Source: Sphingomonas sp. LY29
Lineage (GTDB): Bacteria > Pseudomonadota > Alphaproteobacteria > Sphingomonadales > Sphingomonadaceae
DNA length: 64,000 nt
Assembly: GCF_035593985.1 (NCBI RefSeq)
Contig: NZ_CP141587.1
Span: 1,364,001 to 1,428,000, forward strand
Reading direction: 5' to 3'
Positions 18,997-26,666 of the stretch are shown here, one piece after another. The notes beneath the pieces are model-generated. The model was not told the origin of the DNA. It searched no databases and saw only the letters and a program-made list of their open reading frames with translations. The position numbers and the translations under genes were made by a program. Position 1 is the stretch's first letter; every line of letters starts with the position of its first letter.

Positions 18997-20846
18997 CCCG
19001 GCGCGGTGCGGACGACGCGCCACATCTTCAGCGGGCTGTCCTTGCCGAGGTCGATCGGCTCCAGCCATGACGGCACCCGCCCCTTGATCAACTGCGCGTA
19101 GAAGCCCTTCGGCGTCTCGCCGGTGAAAATGGTCGCGGTCGACATGTTCGGACAGACCAGCAGATAGTCGCTGCCATAAGCCATGATCGTCGCACGCGCA
19201 TTCGCCTCAGTCCCGCGAAAGGCTTTCATCACATCGGAGATCGCCTGGTCGTTGCGGTGGTAGGGTCCGCCGATCGTGTCATGGTGCGTCGCCACGATCA
19301 GGCGCGGCCCAAGGTCGATGAAGGTGAAGACGACGCCCTTCGGCTGCCTCTGCACCGGCGCCAGCGCGGCGAGCGACGGGCAACGGCGATTGGCGGTGGC
19401 GACGGCGACGCTGTACTTGCCCTTTTGCTCGGGTGGCACGAACTGAAGCACGAGCGGCACGATGGCGCCAAGCGAGCCGAGGACGACCAGGATTGCCAGC
19501 GCATGCTTCCACAATTTGGGCGAATCCAGCCAGGGCTTGGCGAGCAACACCGCCAGCGCCGCCGCGGCCGGAAGCGCCAGCAACTGCGCCGATGGCGCGG
19601 CGCGGGTCTGCCAGAACAGGAGGCCGAAGGCGGCGAGCGCGGGCAGCATCACCGCAACGGTCCGCAGCAATAGGTCGCGACCCTCGTCGCCCATCCGCCA
19701 CGCGCGCCACAGCAGCAGTGCCCAGCCGAACAAGGCGATCACCGGCAGCGCGAGCATCGTCGCACCCTGCCGCCAGCCGTGGCGATAGAAGGGCCGCGCC
19801 TCGCGGACGTTGTCTAGCCACAGCGCCGTCGCTTCCGCCGACACACCCTCGAGTCGCTCAAGGCAGTTCGGCCAGGCGATGACGTGGAACGCCGCCACGA
19901 TCGCGCCGGCGAGCACGGCCAGTCCCAGCCGCACCGTCCAGCGCTCGACCTTGAGCCGACTGAGCGCGAGCATCACTGCGCCGCCGACCGCCGCATCGGC
20001 CAGCCACACCGGCGACAGCGCGTCGCAGACCGGCAGGCGGTTGGCGTTGGATGCGAACAGCAGGAAGCCGAGCCCGGTGCTCGCCACGAGCGCGCCTGCA
20101 TAAGCGGCGAGGCGCCGCTTCTGGCCGGCGTCGGCGACCCAGATCAGCACCGCCGCGCCGCCGAGCAGCGCGAGGTAAATCATCATTTCCAGGCCGATCG
20201 CGAGCGAAACACCTGTCGCAATGCCCATCGTCGCGCCGCCGCGTGCGCGCCGCGGGTCGGCCATGCCCGCGACCGCGATCGCCAGCATCGCCAATTGCCA
20301 CCCGTGATGGTCGATCCGAAGCGGCGAAAACATGTTGATCGTCGAAAAGGCGCACAGCAGCGCGATCAGCGGCAACGGCCATGCCTTCGGGCCAACCAGT
20401 CGCCGCATCGTCAGCGCCAGCGCGAACATCGTCGGCAACAGCGGCAGCAGTGGCGCCACCGCGGCGGCGATGCGTTCGGCATCGGCGCCGCCGACAATCG
20501 GCTTCATCAGCAGGATGATCGCCGCGATCGGCAGGTCGACGATCCGCGACCAGTGGATGTTCGCGCCGCCATGGACGGGGTCGAAGCGATGTTGGGTGAG
20601 GTCGAACCAACCCTGCCCGCCAAGCAGCGCCCGCACCTGCGCCATGCGCAGATTGTCGTCGGTGTCCCCCAGCATGAAGAAGTGGATCTGGTTGGTGCGT
20701 GAGTAGAGGATGTAGGCGGCGTAGAGCAGCCACATGCCGACGATCGCGAGGCGCCAATGATCGAAGAACAGGCGGTCGGCACGCTGCACGAACGCCGGGG
20801 TCTTGCTGCTATCCTGCTCGTCCACGCCCGTTCCCCGCCCCGTCAT
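18942..20846 (-). CDS. Large polytopic membrane protein, probable GT-C fold glycosyltransferase
   Basis: 634 residues with about 11-13 hydrophobic segments and a C-terminal soluble domain of about 150 residues. The first periplasmic loop holds an acidic motif, LGDTDDNLRM (D61, D63, D64), like the loop-1 acidic motif of STT3/PMT-type glycosyltransferases that use polyprenyl-linked sugars. Inferred to add sugars at the periplasmic face; acceptor unknown. Divergent from gtrA with 54 bases between, which fits a shared job in envelope glycosylation. Confidence 0.72.
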   Translation of the reverse strand: MTGRGTGVDEQDSSKTPAFVQRADRLFFDHWRLAIVGMWLLYAAYILYSRTNQIHFFMLGDTDDNLRMAQVRALLGGQGWFDLTQHRFDPVHGGANIHWSRIVDLPIAAIILLMKPIVGGADAERIAAAVAPLLPLLPTMFALALTMRRLVGPKAWPLPLIALLCAFSTINMFSPLRIDHHGWQLAMLAIAVAGMADPRRARGGATMGIATGVSLAIGLEMMIYLALLGGAAVLIWVADAGQKRRLAAYAGALVASTGLGFLLFASNANRLPVCDALSPVWLADAAVGGAVMLALSRLKVERWTVRLGLAVLAGAIVAAFHVIAWPNCLERLEGVSAEATALWLDNVREARPFYRHGWRQGATMLALPVIALFGWALLLWRAWRMGDEGRDLLLRTVAVMLPALAAFGLLFWQTRAAPSAQLLALPAAAALAVLLAKPWLDSPKLWKHALAILVVLGSLGAIVPLVLQFVPPEQKGKYSVAVATANRRCPSLAALAPVQRQPKGVVFTFIDLGPRLIVATHHDTIGGPYHRNDQAISDVMKAFRGTEANARATIMAYGSDYLLVCPNMSTATIFTGETPKGFYAQLIKGRVPSWLEPIDLGKDSPLKMWRVVRTAPGQEAASPGRLRSSPSSTN

Positions 20847-20900
20847 TCCCCGATAAATCTTGGATTGTGTCCTAGCGGCAAGCGACTAGAGAGCAAGCCG

Positions 20901-21323
20901 ATGATCTCGTCGGCGCTCCAATCGATCGATCCCGACCGCCGCGCGGTGCTGGTGCAGATGATCCGCTATGCGCTCGCGGGCTTCGCGATCACCGTCCTCG
21001 TCGCCGCGAGCTATTGGGCGATCACCGAATTTTTCGGGCTCGACCCGATGATCAGCTTCACCATCGTCTTCCTGTTCTTCTCCGCGGTCAGCTACGTCAC
21101 GCACGGACTGTTCAGCTTTCAGGGACACGGCACCCGCGATCGCCACCATGTCCGCTTGGGGCGTTTCCTGCTGGTCAACGTGCTGGGCTATCTCGTGAAC
21201 CAGGGCTTCATTTGGCTACTCGTGAAGCAGCTTGACGGACCGACCTGGTGGCCGACGCTGCCGATGCTGTTCGTCACGCCGCTCTTGACCTTCGCGCTGC
21301 ATCGCCGCTTCGTCTATTCATGA
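20901..21323 (+). CDS. GtrA family membrane protein
   Basis: 140 residues from ATG 20901. Four membrane segments typical of GtrA (PF04138), with QMIRYALAGFAITVLVA at the start and LTFALHRRFVYS at the end. GtrA proteins are proposed flippases for undecaprenyl-phosphate-linked sugars. The stop overlaps the start of the GtrB-like transferase, matching the classical gtrA-gtrB pair. Confidence 0.9.
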   Translation: MISSALQSIDPDRRAVLVQMIRYALAGFAITVLVAASYWAITEFFGLDPMISFTIVFLFFSAVSYVTHGLFSFQGHGTRDRHHVRLGRFLLVNVLGYLVNQGFIWLLVKQLDGPTWWPTLPMLFVTPLLTFALHRRFVYS

Positions 21324-22267
21324 GCCCGCTCGAACTCACCCTGGTGGTCCCGGTCAAGGACGAGGAAGCCGCGATCGGCCAGTTCCTCACGCGCGTCATT
21401 CCCGTGCTCGAGGGTGTCGCCGATCCGGCCGCGCAGAGCTTCGAAATCCTGTTCATTGACGACGGCAGCAGCGACACCACGCTGGAAGTCATCCGCAAGG
21501 CGCACGCCGCCGACCCGCGCGTCCGCGGCCTGTCGCTGTCGCGCAATTTCGGCAAGGAGGCCGCGCTGTCGGCCGGCCTCGACGCGTCGCGCGGAAAGTC
21601 GGTCGTCCCGCTCGACGTCGACCTGCAGGATCCGCCCGACGTCCTGCCGGCGATGATCGCCAAGTGGCGCGAAGGCTATGACGTCGTCTACGGCGTGCGC
21701 GACAATCGCGAGACCGACACGCTGCCCAAACGACTGACCGCCGACCTCTATTATCGCGCGCACAATTGGCTGAGCCAGGACAAAATCCCCGAGCATGCCG
21801 GCGACTTCCGCCTGCTCGACCGGCGCGTGGTCGACGTCATCCGCGCGATGCCCGAGCGCAACCGCTTCATGAAGGGCCTGTTCGCCTGGGCCGGCTTCCG
21901 GCAGGCTGCGGTCAGCTATCACCGCGAAGAGCGCAAGGTCGGCAAGACCAAGTATAATTATTGGAAGCTGTGGACGCTGGCGATCGACGGGATCACCTCG
22001 GCCTCGACCGTGCCGCTGCGCATCTGGAGCTATCTCGGTGCCTTCGTCGCACTCGGCGCGCTCGGCTATGCGGTGTTCATCGTCATCCGCACGCTGATGT
22101 CGGGGGTCGACCTGCCCGGCTATGCGTCGATGATGGTCGCCGTGCTCTTCCTCGGCGGACTGCAACTGCTCTCGCTCGGCGTGCTCGGCGAATATGTCGG
22201 CCGTATCCTGATCGAGACCAAGGGACGCCCGCTCTACGTGGTGCGCGAAAAGATCGGGGCCGACTGA
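21320..22267 (+). CDS. GT2 polyprenyl-phosphate glycosyltransferase (GtrB/DPM1-like)
   Basis: 315 residues. GT2 domain with FIDDGSSD and the DxD motif D99-V-D101 (PLDVDLQDPP), then two C-terminal membrane helices (about 233-258 and 271-293) separated by a short loop, the GtrB/ArnC layout. It likely makes an undecaprenyl-phosphate sugar on the cytoplasmic face for the neighbouring GtrA and GT-C proteins. ATG overlaps the gtrA stop; its stop shares one base with the next start. Confidence 0.92.
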   Translation: MSPLELTLVVPVKDEEAAIGQFLTRVIPVLEGVADPAAQSFEILFIDDGSSDTTLEVIRKAHAADPRVRGLSLSRNFGKEAALSAGLDASRGKSVVPLDVDLQDPPDVLPAMIAKWREGYDVVYGVRDNRETDTLPKRLTADLYYRAHNWLSQDKIPEHAGDFRLLDRRVVDVIRAMPERNRFMKGLFAWAGFRQAAVSYHREERKVGKTKYNYWKLWTLAIDGITSASTVPLRIWSYLGAFVALGALGYAVFIVIRTLMSGVDLPGYASMMVAVLFLGGLQLLSLGVLGEYVGRILIETKGRPLYVVREKIGAD

Positions 22268-22998
22268 TGGAACGCAAGGTTTTTGACCAGATGGCAAAGC
22301 TGGACAGCAGCCATTGGTGGTTCACCGCGCGGCGGCGGATCCTCGATGCGATCATCGAGCGCGTCGTCCGTCCGCCCGCCAACGCGCGCATTCTCGAGCT
22401 TGGCGCGGGCACCGGCCACAACCTGTCGATGCTGACCCGCTTCGGCACCGTCGAAGCCAGCGAGCTCGACGACGTGGCGCGCGAGCTGGCGTCGGAACGG
22501 CTTGGTCGTCCGGTGCTCAAGGCCGCGCTGCCCGACCTGTCGATGTTCCCGGAGAGCAGCTACGACCTGATCGCGCTGCTCGACGTGCTGGAGCATGTCC
22601 AGGACGACAAGGCATCGCTTGCCAGCATCCTGACCCGCCTGAAGCCCGGCGGCGCACTGCTGGTCACCGTGCCCGCCAATCCGTGGATGTGGAGCGCGCA
22701 CGACGTCGTCCATCACCATCACCGCCGCTATCGCAAGTCGGAGATCGAAACGCTGGCACGCGACGCTGGCTACAGGATCGAGCTGCTGTCGCCGTTCAAC
22801 AGCCTGCTGTTCCCGCCGATCGCGGCGGCGCGGCTGATTGGCCAGATGCGCAAGGACCAGAGCAGCGACGACGCCATGCCCGGCGCGTTCGTCAACAAGA
22901 CGCTCGACACCATCTTCGGCCTGGAGAAATCGCTTATCGGGCGGGTGCCGATGCCGTTCGGCGTGTCGCTGGTCGCGGTGCTTCGCCGGCCTTCCTGA
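22267..22998 (+). CDS. Class I SAM-dependent methyltransferase
   Basis: 243 residues; SAM motif I is ARILELGAGTGHN (about 41-53), motif II region LIALLDVLEHV, then HHHHRRYRKSEIE. The conserved N-terminus with HWWFTARRRIL occurs in methyltransferases found with glycosyltransferase genes. It probably methylates a sugar or lipid intermediate made by this cluster; the substrate is not known. Its 3' end overlaps the opposing GT-C-like gene by 65 bases. Confidence 0.86.
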   Translation: MERKVFDQMAKLDSSHWWFTARRRILDAIIERVVRPPANARILELGAGTGHNLSMLTRFGTVEASELDDVARELASERLGRPVLKAALPDLSMFPESSYDLIALLDVLEHVQDDKASLASILTRLKPGGALLVTVPANPWMWSAHDVVHHHHRRYRKSEIETLARDAGYRIELLSPFNSLLFPPIAAARLIGQMRKDQSSDDAMPGAFVNKTLDTIFGLEKSLIGRVPMPFGVSLVAVLRRPS

Positions 22999-24550
22999 GC
23001 AGGATCGCGCCGGGAGCTGCATAGATCGGCTCCCACCCGGCGACCCAGTCTCGCGGGATTGGGCGCATGTCGAGCAGCCACAAATAATCGAACGCCTGGC
23101 GCGGCAGCGCCGTCATCGCGCGCTGCATCGACCACCCCTCATGCCGGCAGTCGGGATCGCGGACGATCTGCGACGGATCGCGCTGAAACCACTGCGCCGC
23201 CGGATAATGGACGGTCAGCATGCTCGACCCCGCCATCGGCCAATGGTCGTTGGTGTAGGCGTTGCGACGCACACCCGCGAGCGCACCGAGATGGTCGGAC
23301 CGGCGCAGCGCCCACGCCTCGCAGCGATCCCACACCAGTACCGCGACCCGCGATCCGCGCTCGACCTGCTCCAGCGCCTTCAACTGTCCGTCCTGGCGAG
23401 CACCGGCGATGCCCATGCTGGCGGTGTTGCCGACGACCCGGACCAGCATGAAGCCGACCGCCGCGACCGCGAGCCACGTCGCCAGCGGAAACTTCGTCTC
23501 GGCCTTGAAGCGGATCGCCAGGATGAAGATCGCCACCGCATAGGGCACCAGCCGCATGTCGGCATAGGCCGACCCGAACACGACGCGCGGCAGCAGGACG
23601 TAGGTCAGCGCGAGCACGAGCCCGGAAAAGGCGAGGTTGCGCGAGAGCGTGAGGCGCGGGTGGATCAGCGCGAACAGCGGCACCGCAAGCGCGATGAACG
23701 CCGAGGCGACGTCGAACCACTCCCATCGGTCGCGGAACATGCGCAGCAGATATTCCCACTTGAACGCCCAGTCGAACCAGCGGTGCGTCGCGCCGCCTCC
23801 CGCCTCGCTCCGCCAGAGCAGGATCAGCAGCAGCGGCAACGCTAGCGCCGCCGCGTGATAGGCCGCCCGGAGCGCCGACAGCCACCACGACCGACCGCGG
23901 TCATGCTGACGCACCGCTTCGGCCGAAAAGCACAGCAGGCCCAGCGTTCCCCAGCCGAAGGTGTGGGCAAAGAAGATGACGACGCTGATCGGTACGAACA
24001 GGATGGCGCGCAGCCGGATCTTGCCGAGCCGGCCCAGCCGCAGCCACAGCCCGAACGCCAGCATCGCCAGCGCCATCGACAGCGCGAAATTGACGAAGCC
24101 GAACATGAACGGGTGACCGAAGGCCAGCGGCAGCGCGAAGGCGACCGTCGGCGGCAGGCGATTGTGAACCTCGCGTGCCACCCACAGCATCCCTGCCACG
24201 GTCAGCGGCGGGATCGACATCACCACCAGCTTGGTCGCGGGCTCGATCCCGATCAGCTTGGCGAGCGGGACGACCAGCAGGTCGACCCCAAGATTTCCGA
24301 TCGGCAGCCAGCGGAAGCTGAACCATTGGCTGAGGATCGGACTGTCGGCGGCGTCGATCGCCATCTTGAACCGACCCATGTGCCCGCCAAGGTCGACCAG
24401 CGGCGGAATCGTCGGCCACAGCAGCGGCACGAACGCCAACAGGATCATCGCAACGACGAAGGGCCGGCCCTCCCACCACGGGCGCGGCGCTCCCTTAGGC
24501 AGGGCGGCGGGCGCGGCCTCGTGGGCGATGAATTCCGGTTTGGCGATCAC
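22934..24550 (-). CDS. Polytopic membrane protein, possible GT-C type glycosyltransferase
   Basis: 538 residues, GTG start, about 10-11 hydrophobic segments and a C-terminal hydrophilic domain of about 130 residues. The layout resembles the large membrane protein at 18942-20846. The first loop has PPLVDLGGHMGRF, an acidic and His-containing loop in the place where GT-C enzymes carry catalytic acids. The start codon follows the argG stop with no gap, so it is co-transcribed with argG, yet it converges on the gtrA-gtrB-methyltransferase genes. Function inferred from topology and setting only. Confidence 0.66.
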   Translation of the reverse strand: MIAKPEFIAHEAAPAALPKGAPRPWWEGRPFVVAMILLAFVPLLWPTIPPLVDLGGHMGRFKMAIDAADSPILSQWFSFRWLPIGNLGVDLLVVPLAKLIGIEPATKLVVMSIPPLTVAGMLWVAREVHNRLPPTVAFALPLAFGHPFMFGFVNFALSMALAMLAFGLWLRLGRLGKIRLRAILFVPISVVIFFAHTFGWGTLGLLCFSAEAVRQHDRGRSWWLSALRAAYHAAALALPLLLILLWRSEAGGGATHRWFDWAFKWEYLLRMFRDRWEWFDVASAFIALAVPLFALIHPRLTLSRNLAFSGLVLALTYVLLPRVVFGSAYADMRLVPYAVAIFILAIRFKAETKFPLATWLAVAAVGFMLVRVVGNTASMGIAGARQDGQLKALEQVERGSRVAVLVWDRCEAWALRRSDHLGALAGVRRNAYTNDHWPMAGSSMLTVHYPAAQWFQRDPSQIVRDPDCRHEGWSMQRAMTALPRQAFDYLWLLDMRPIPRDWVAGWEPIYAAPGAILLRKAGEAPRPATRRTASAPAR

Positions 24551-25768
24551 CTAGGCGTCGCGGCGCCCCAGCAGGCGAAGGCGGAGGGCGTTGAGCTTGA
24601 TGAAGCCTTCGGCATCGCGCTGGTCGTAGGCGCCGGCGTCGTCTTCGAAGGTGACAACCTTTTCGCTGTAGAGGCTGTTGGGCGAACGGCGGCCGGTAAT
24701 GTGGAGTCCGCCCTTGTAGAGTTTCATCCGCACTTCGCCGTCGACCTTGGCTTGGCTAAGGTCGATCGCGGCCTGCAGCATCTGCCGTTCGGGGCTGAAC
24801 CAGAAGCCGTTGTACACCAGCTCGGCATAGCGCGGCATCAACTCGTCCTTGAGGTGCGCTGCGCCGCGGTCGAGCGTCAGCTGCTCGATCGCGCGATGGG
24901 CGGCATGGTAGATGGTGCCGCCCGGCGTTTCGTACATTCCGCGGCTCTTCATGCCGACGAAGCGGTTCTCGACCAGGTCGAGGCGGCCGATCGAGTGGCG
25001 CTTGCCGAGCTCGTTGAGCTTGGCCAGCAGCGGCGCCGGATCGAGCGCCTCACCGTTGACCGCGACCGCATCGCCGGCCTTGAACTGGATCGTCACTTCC
25101 TCGGGCGTGTCGGGCGCCGCGACCAGATCGTCGGTGCGCGAGTAGACATAGGGCGGCACTTCCTCCCACGGGTCCTCGAGCACCTTGCCCTCGCTCGACG
25201 TGTGCAGGAGATTCGCGTCAGTCGAGAAGGGGCTTTCGCCGCGCTTGTCCTTTGGCACCGGGATCTGGTTCTTTTCGGCGAACTCGATCAGTGCGGTGCG
25301 GCTGGTCAGGTCCCACTCGCGCCACGGGGCGATGACCTTGATGTCGGGCGCGAGTGCATAATAGCCAAGTTCGAAGCGGACCTGGTCGTTGCCCTTGCCC
25401 GTCGCGCCATGGCTGACCGCGTCGGCGCCGGTCTCGCGCGCGATCTCGACCTGGCGCTTGGCGATCAGCGGCCGCGCGATCGAGGTGCCGAGCAGGTACA
25501 AACCCTCGTAGAGCGCATTGGCGCGCATCATCGGGAAGACATAGTCCGCGACGAACTCGTGCCGCAGGTCGTCGATGTAGATATGCTCGGACTTCACGCC
25601 CATCAGCTCGGCTTTGTGCCGCGCCGGCCCGAGCTCCTCGCCCTGGCCAAGATCGGCGGTAAAGGTCACCACTTCGCAGCCGTAGGTCTGCTGGAGCCAT
25701 TTCAGGATCACGCTGGTATCGAGCCCGCCCGAATAGGCGAGGACGACGCGGTTGATCCGATCGGTCAT
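24551..25768 (-). CDS. argG: Argininosuccinate synthase ArgG
   Basis: 405 residues; joins citrulline and aspartate using ATP. The N-terminus [19 protein letters not shown] contains the ATP pyrophosphatase motif. ATG 25768 is used, giving the usual [14 protein letters not shown] start; the frame is open further upstream. Reads away from the EF-hand gene across a 134-base gap. The downstream GTG of the membrane protein follows directly. Confidence 0.96.
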   Translation of the reverse strand: MTDRINRVVLAYSGGLDTSVILKWLQQTYGCEVVTFTADLGQGEELGPARHKAELMGVKSEHIYIDDLRHEFVADYVFPMMRANALYEGLYLLGTSIARPLIAKRQVEIARETGADAVSHGATGKGNDQVRFELGYYALAPDIKVIAPWREWDLTSRTALIEFAEKNQIPVPKDKRGESPFSTDANLLHTSSEGKVLEDPWEEVPPYVYSRTDDLVAAPDTPEEVTIQFKAGDAVAVNGEALDPAPLLAKLNELGKRHSIGRLDLVENRFVGMKSRGMYETPGGTIYHAAHRAIEQLTLDRGAAHLKDELMPRYAELVYNGFWFSPERQMLQAAIDLSQAKVDGEVRMKLYKGGLHITGRRSPNSLYSEKVVTFEDDAGAYDQRDAEGFIKLNALRLRLLGRRDA

Positions 25769-25845
25769 GGTGCGCACTTCCTTCTTGTGGCGAGCGCCCT
25801 CTGGGACGCCGGCGCGCTCTGCCACCATGCCCCCCGGCGTTCAAG

Positions 25846-25865
25846 CGCCATACAGCTATATGGCG
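25846..25865. promoter_or_regulatory. Inverted repeat between argG and the EF-hand gene
   Basis: Seven-base inverted repeat, CGCCATA and TATGGCG, around six bases, in the divergent intergenic region 25769-25902, 38 bases upstream of the EF-hand ATG. It could be an operator serving either gene; no known regulator is recognised. Confidence 0.35.
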
Positions 25866-25902
25866 GTAGTCCGGTTCAGCTTTTCTTGAGAGGAATCGGG
25901 AC

Positions 25903-26562
25903 ATGAGGAAGTTTCTGATCGGCGTCGCGGGCGTTGCCGTCACCGCCGCCACGATTGCCGCCGCACAGCCGGCGCCGATGACCCAGCCCGCGCCTCAGCC
26001 GGGCCAGCGGATGGCCAAGATCATGACGCGCGGCGAAGTCCAGACGATGGTCCGCACGCAATTTGCCAGGCTCGATGCCAACCGCGACGGGTCGATCACC
26101 ACCGAGGAAACGACCGCCATTCGTGAGCGCGTCGCCCAGCGCGGCAATCGTGCCCCAGGCGGCCAGCGCATGGAGCGCCGTGTGCGCGTCAATGCCGATC
26201 CTGCTGCCGCGTTCGACCGCCTCGATTTGAACAAGGACGGATCGATCAGCCGCGACGAATTTGCTGCCGGCCGCCAGGTTCGGGTCGAGCGCAGGGTCGT
26301 TCGCAACGGGCAGGCTCCCGCTGCCGGTCGACGCGCGATGCGGATGAACCGCGGCGGCGGTGGCGGAATGGGCGGCGCTCGGATGATCGGGATGGCCGAC
26401 ACCAACCGCGACGGCCGCATCACGCTGGCCGAGGCCGAGACAATGGCGCTCCGCCATTTCGACACGATGGATGCCAACCGCGACGGACAGGTGACGCCCG
26501 AAGAGCGTCGTGCGGGCCGTGGGATGATGAAGCAATGGAGGCAGGCGCCGACTGCCGGTTGA
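25903..26562 (+). CDS. Exported EF-hand protein with four calcium loops
   Basis: 219 residues with a signal peptide (cleavage probably near AAAQP, residue 21-22). Four EF-hand loops: D58-E69 (DANRDGSITTEE), D108-E119 (DLNKDGSISRDE), D166-E177 (DTNRDGRITLAE) and D190-E201 (DANRDGQVTPEE). Periplasmic or secreted calcium-binding protein, role unknown. Ribosome site AGGAA eight bases before the ATG; a strong terminator follows. A shorter relative lies at 63491-63967. Confidence 0.9.
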   Translation: MRKFLIGVAGVAVTAATIAAAQPAPMTQPAPQPGQRMAKIMTRGEVQTMVRTQFARLDANRDGSITTEETTAIRERVAQRGNRAPGGQRMERRVRVNADPAAAFDRLDLNKDGSISRDEFAAGRQVRVERRVVRNGQAPAAGRRAMRMNRGGGGGMGGARMIGMADTNRDGRITLAEAETMALRHFDTMDANRDGQVTPEERRAGRGMMKQWRQAPTAG

Positions 26563-26589
26563 TCCCCTTTTCCCGACAGTGCGCTTGAG

Positions 26590-26629
26590 AAGGGCCCGGA
26601 CGAGCAACCGCTTGCGCCGGGCCCTTTTT
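26590..26629 (+). terminator. Rho-independent terminator after the EF-hand gene
   Basis: Perfect 10-bp stem (AAGGGCCCGG / CCGGGCCCTT) with a 17-base loop, followed by further T residues to 26629. It lies 28 bases after the EF-hand stop and before the S46 gene, so it separates the two units. Confidence 0.9.
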
Positions 26630-26666
26630 CGTGCAGTTTGCGCGCCATCAGGAGGAGTCCCCCAAC

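Noticed and set aside
23855..25906. Long open frame on the plus strand opposite argG and the GT-C-like gene
   Set aside because: Antisense shadow of argG, with biased composition and no recognisable family.
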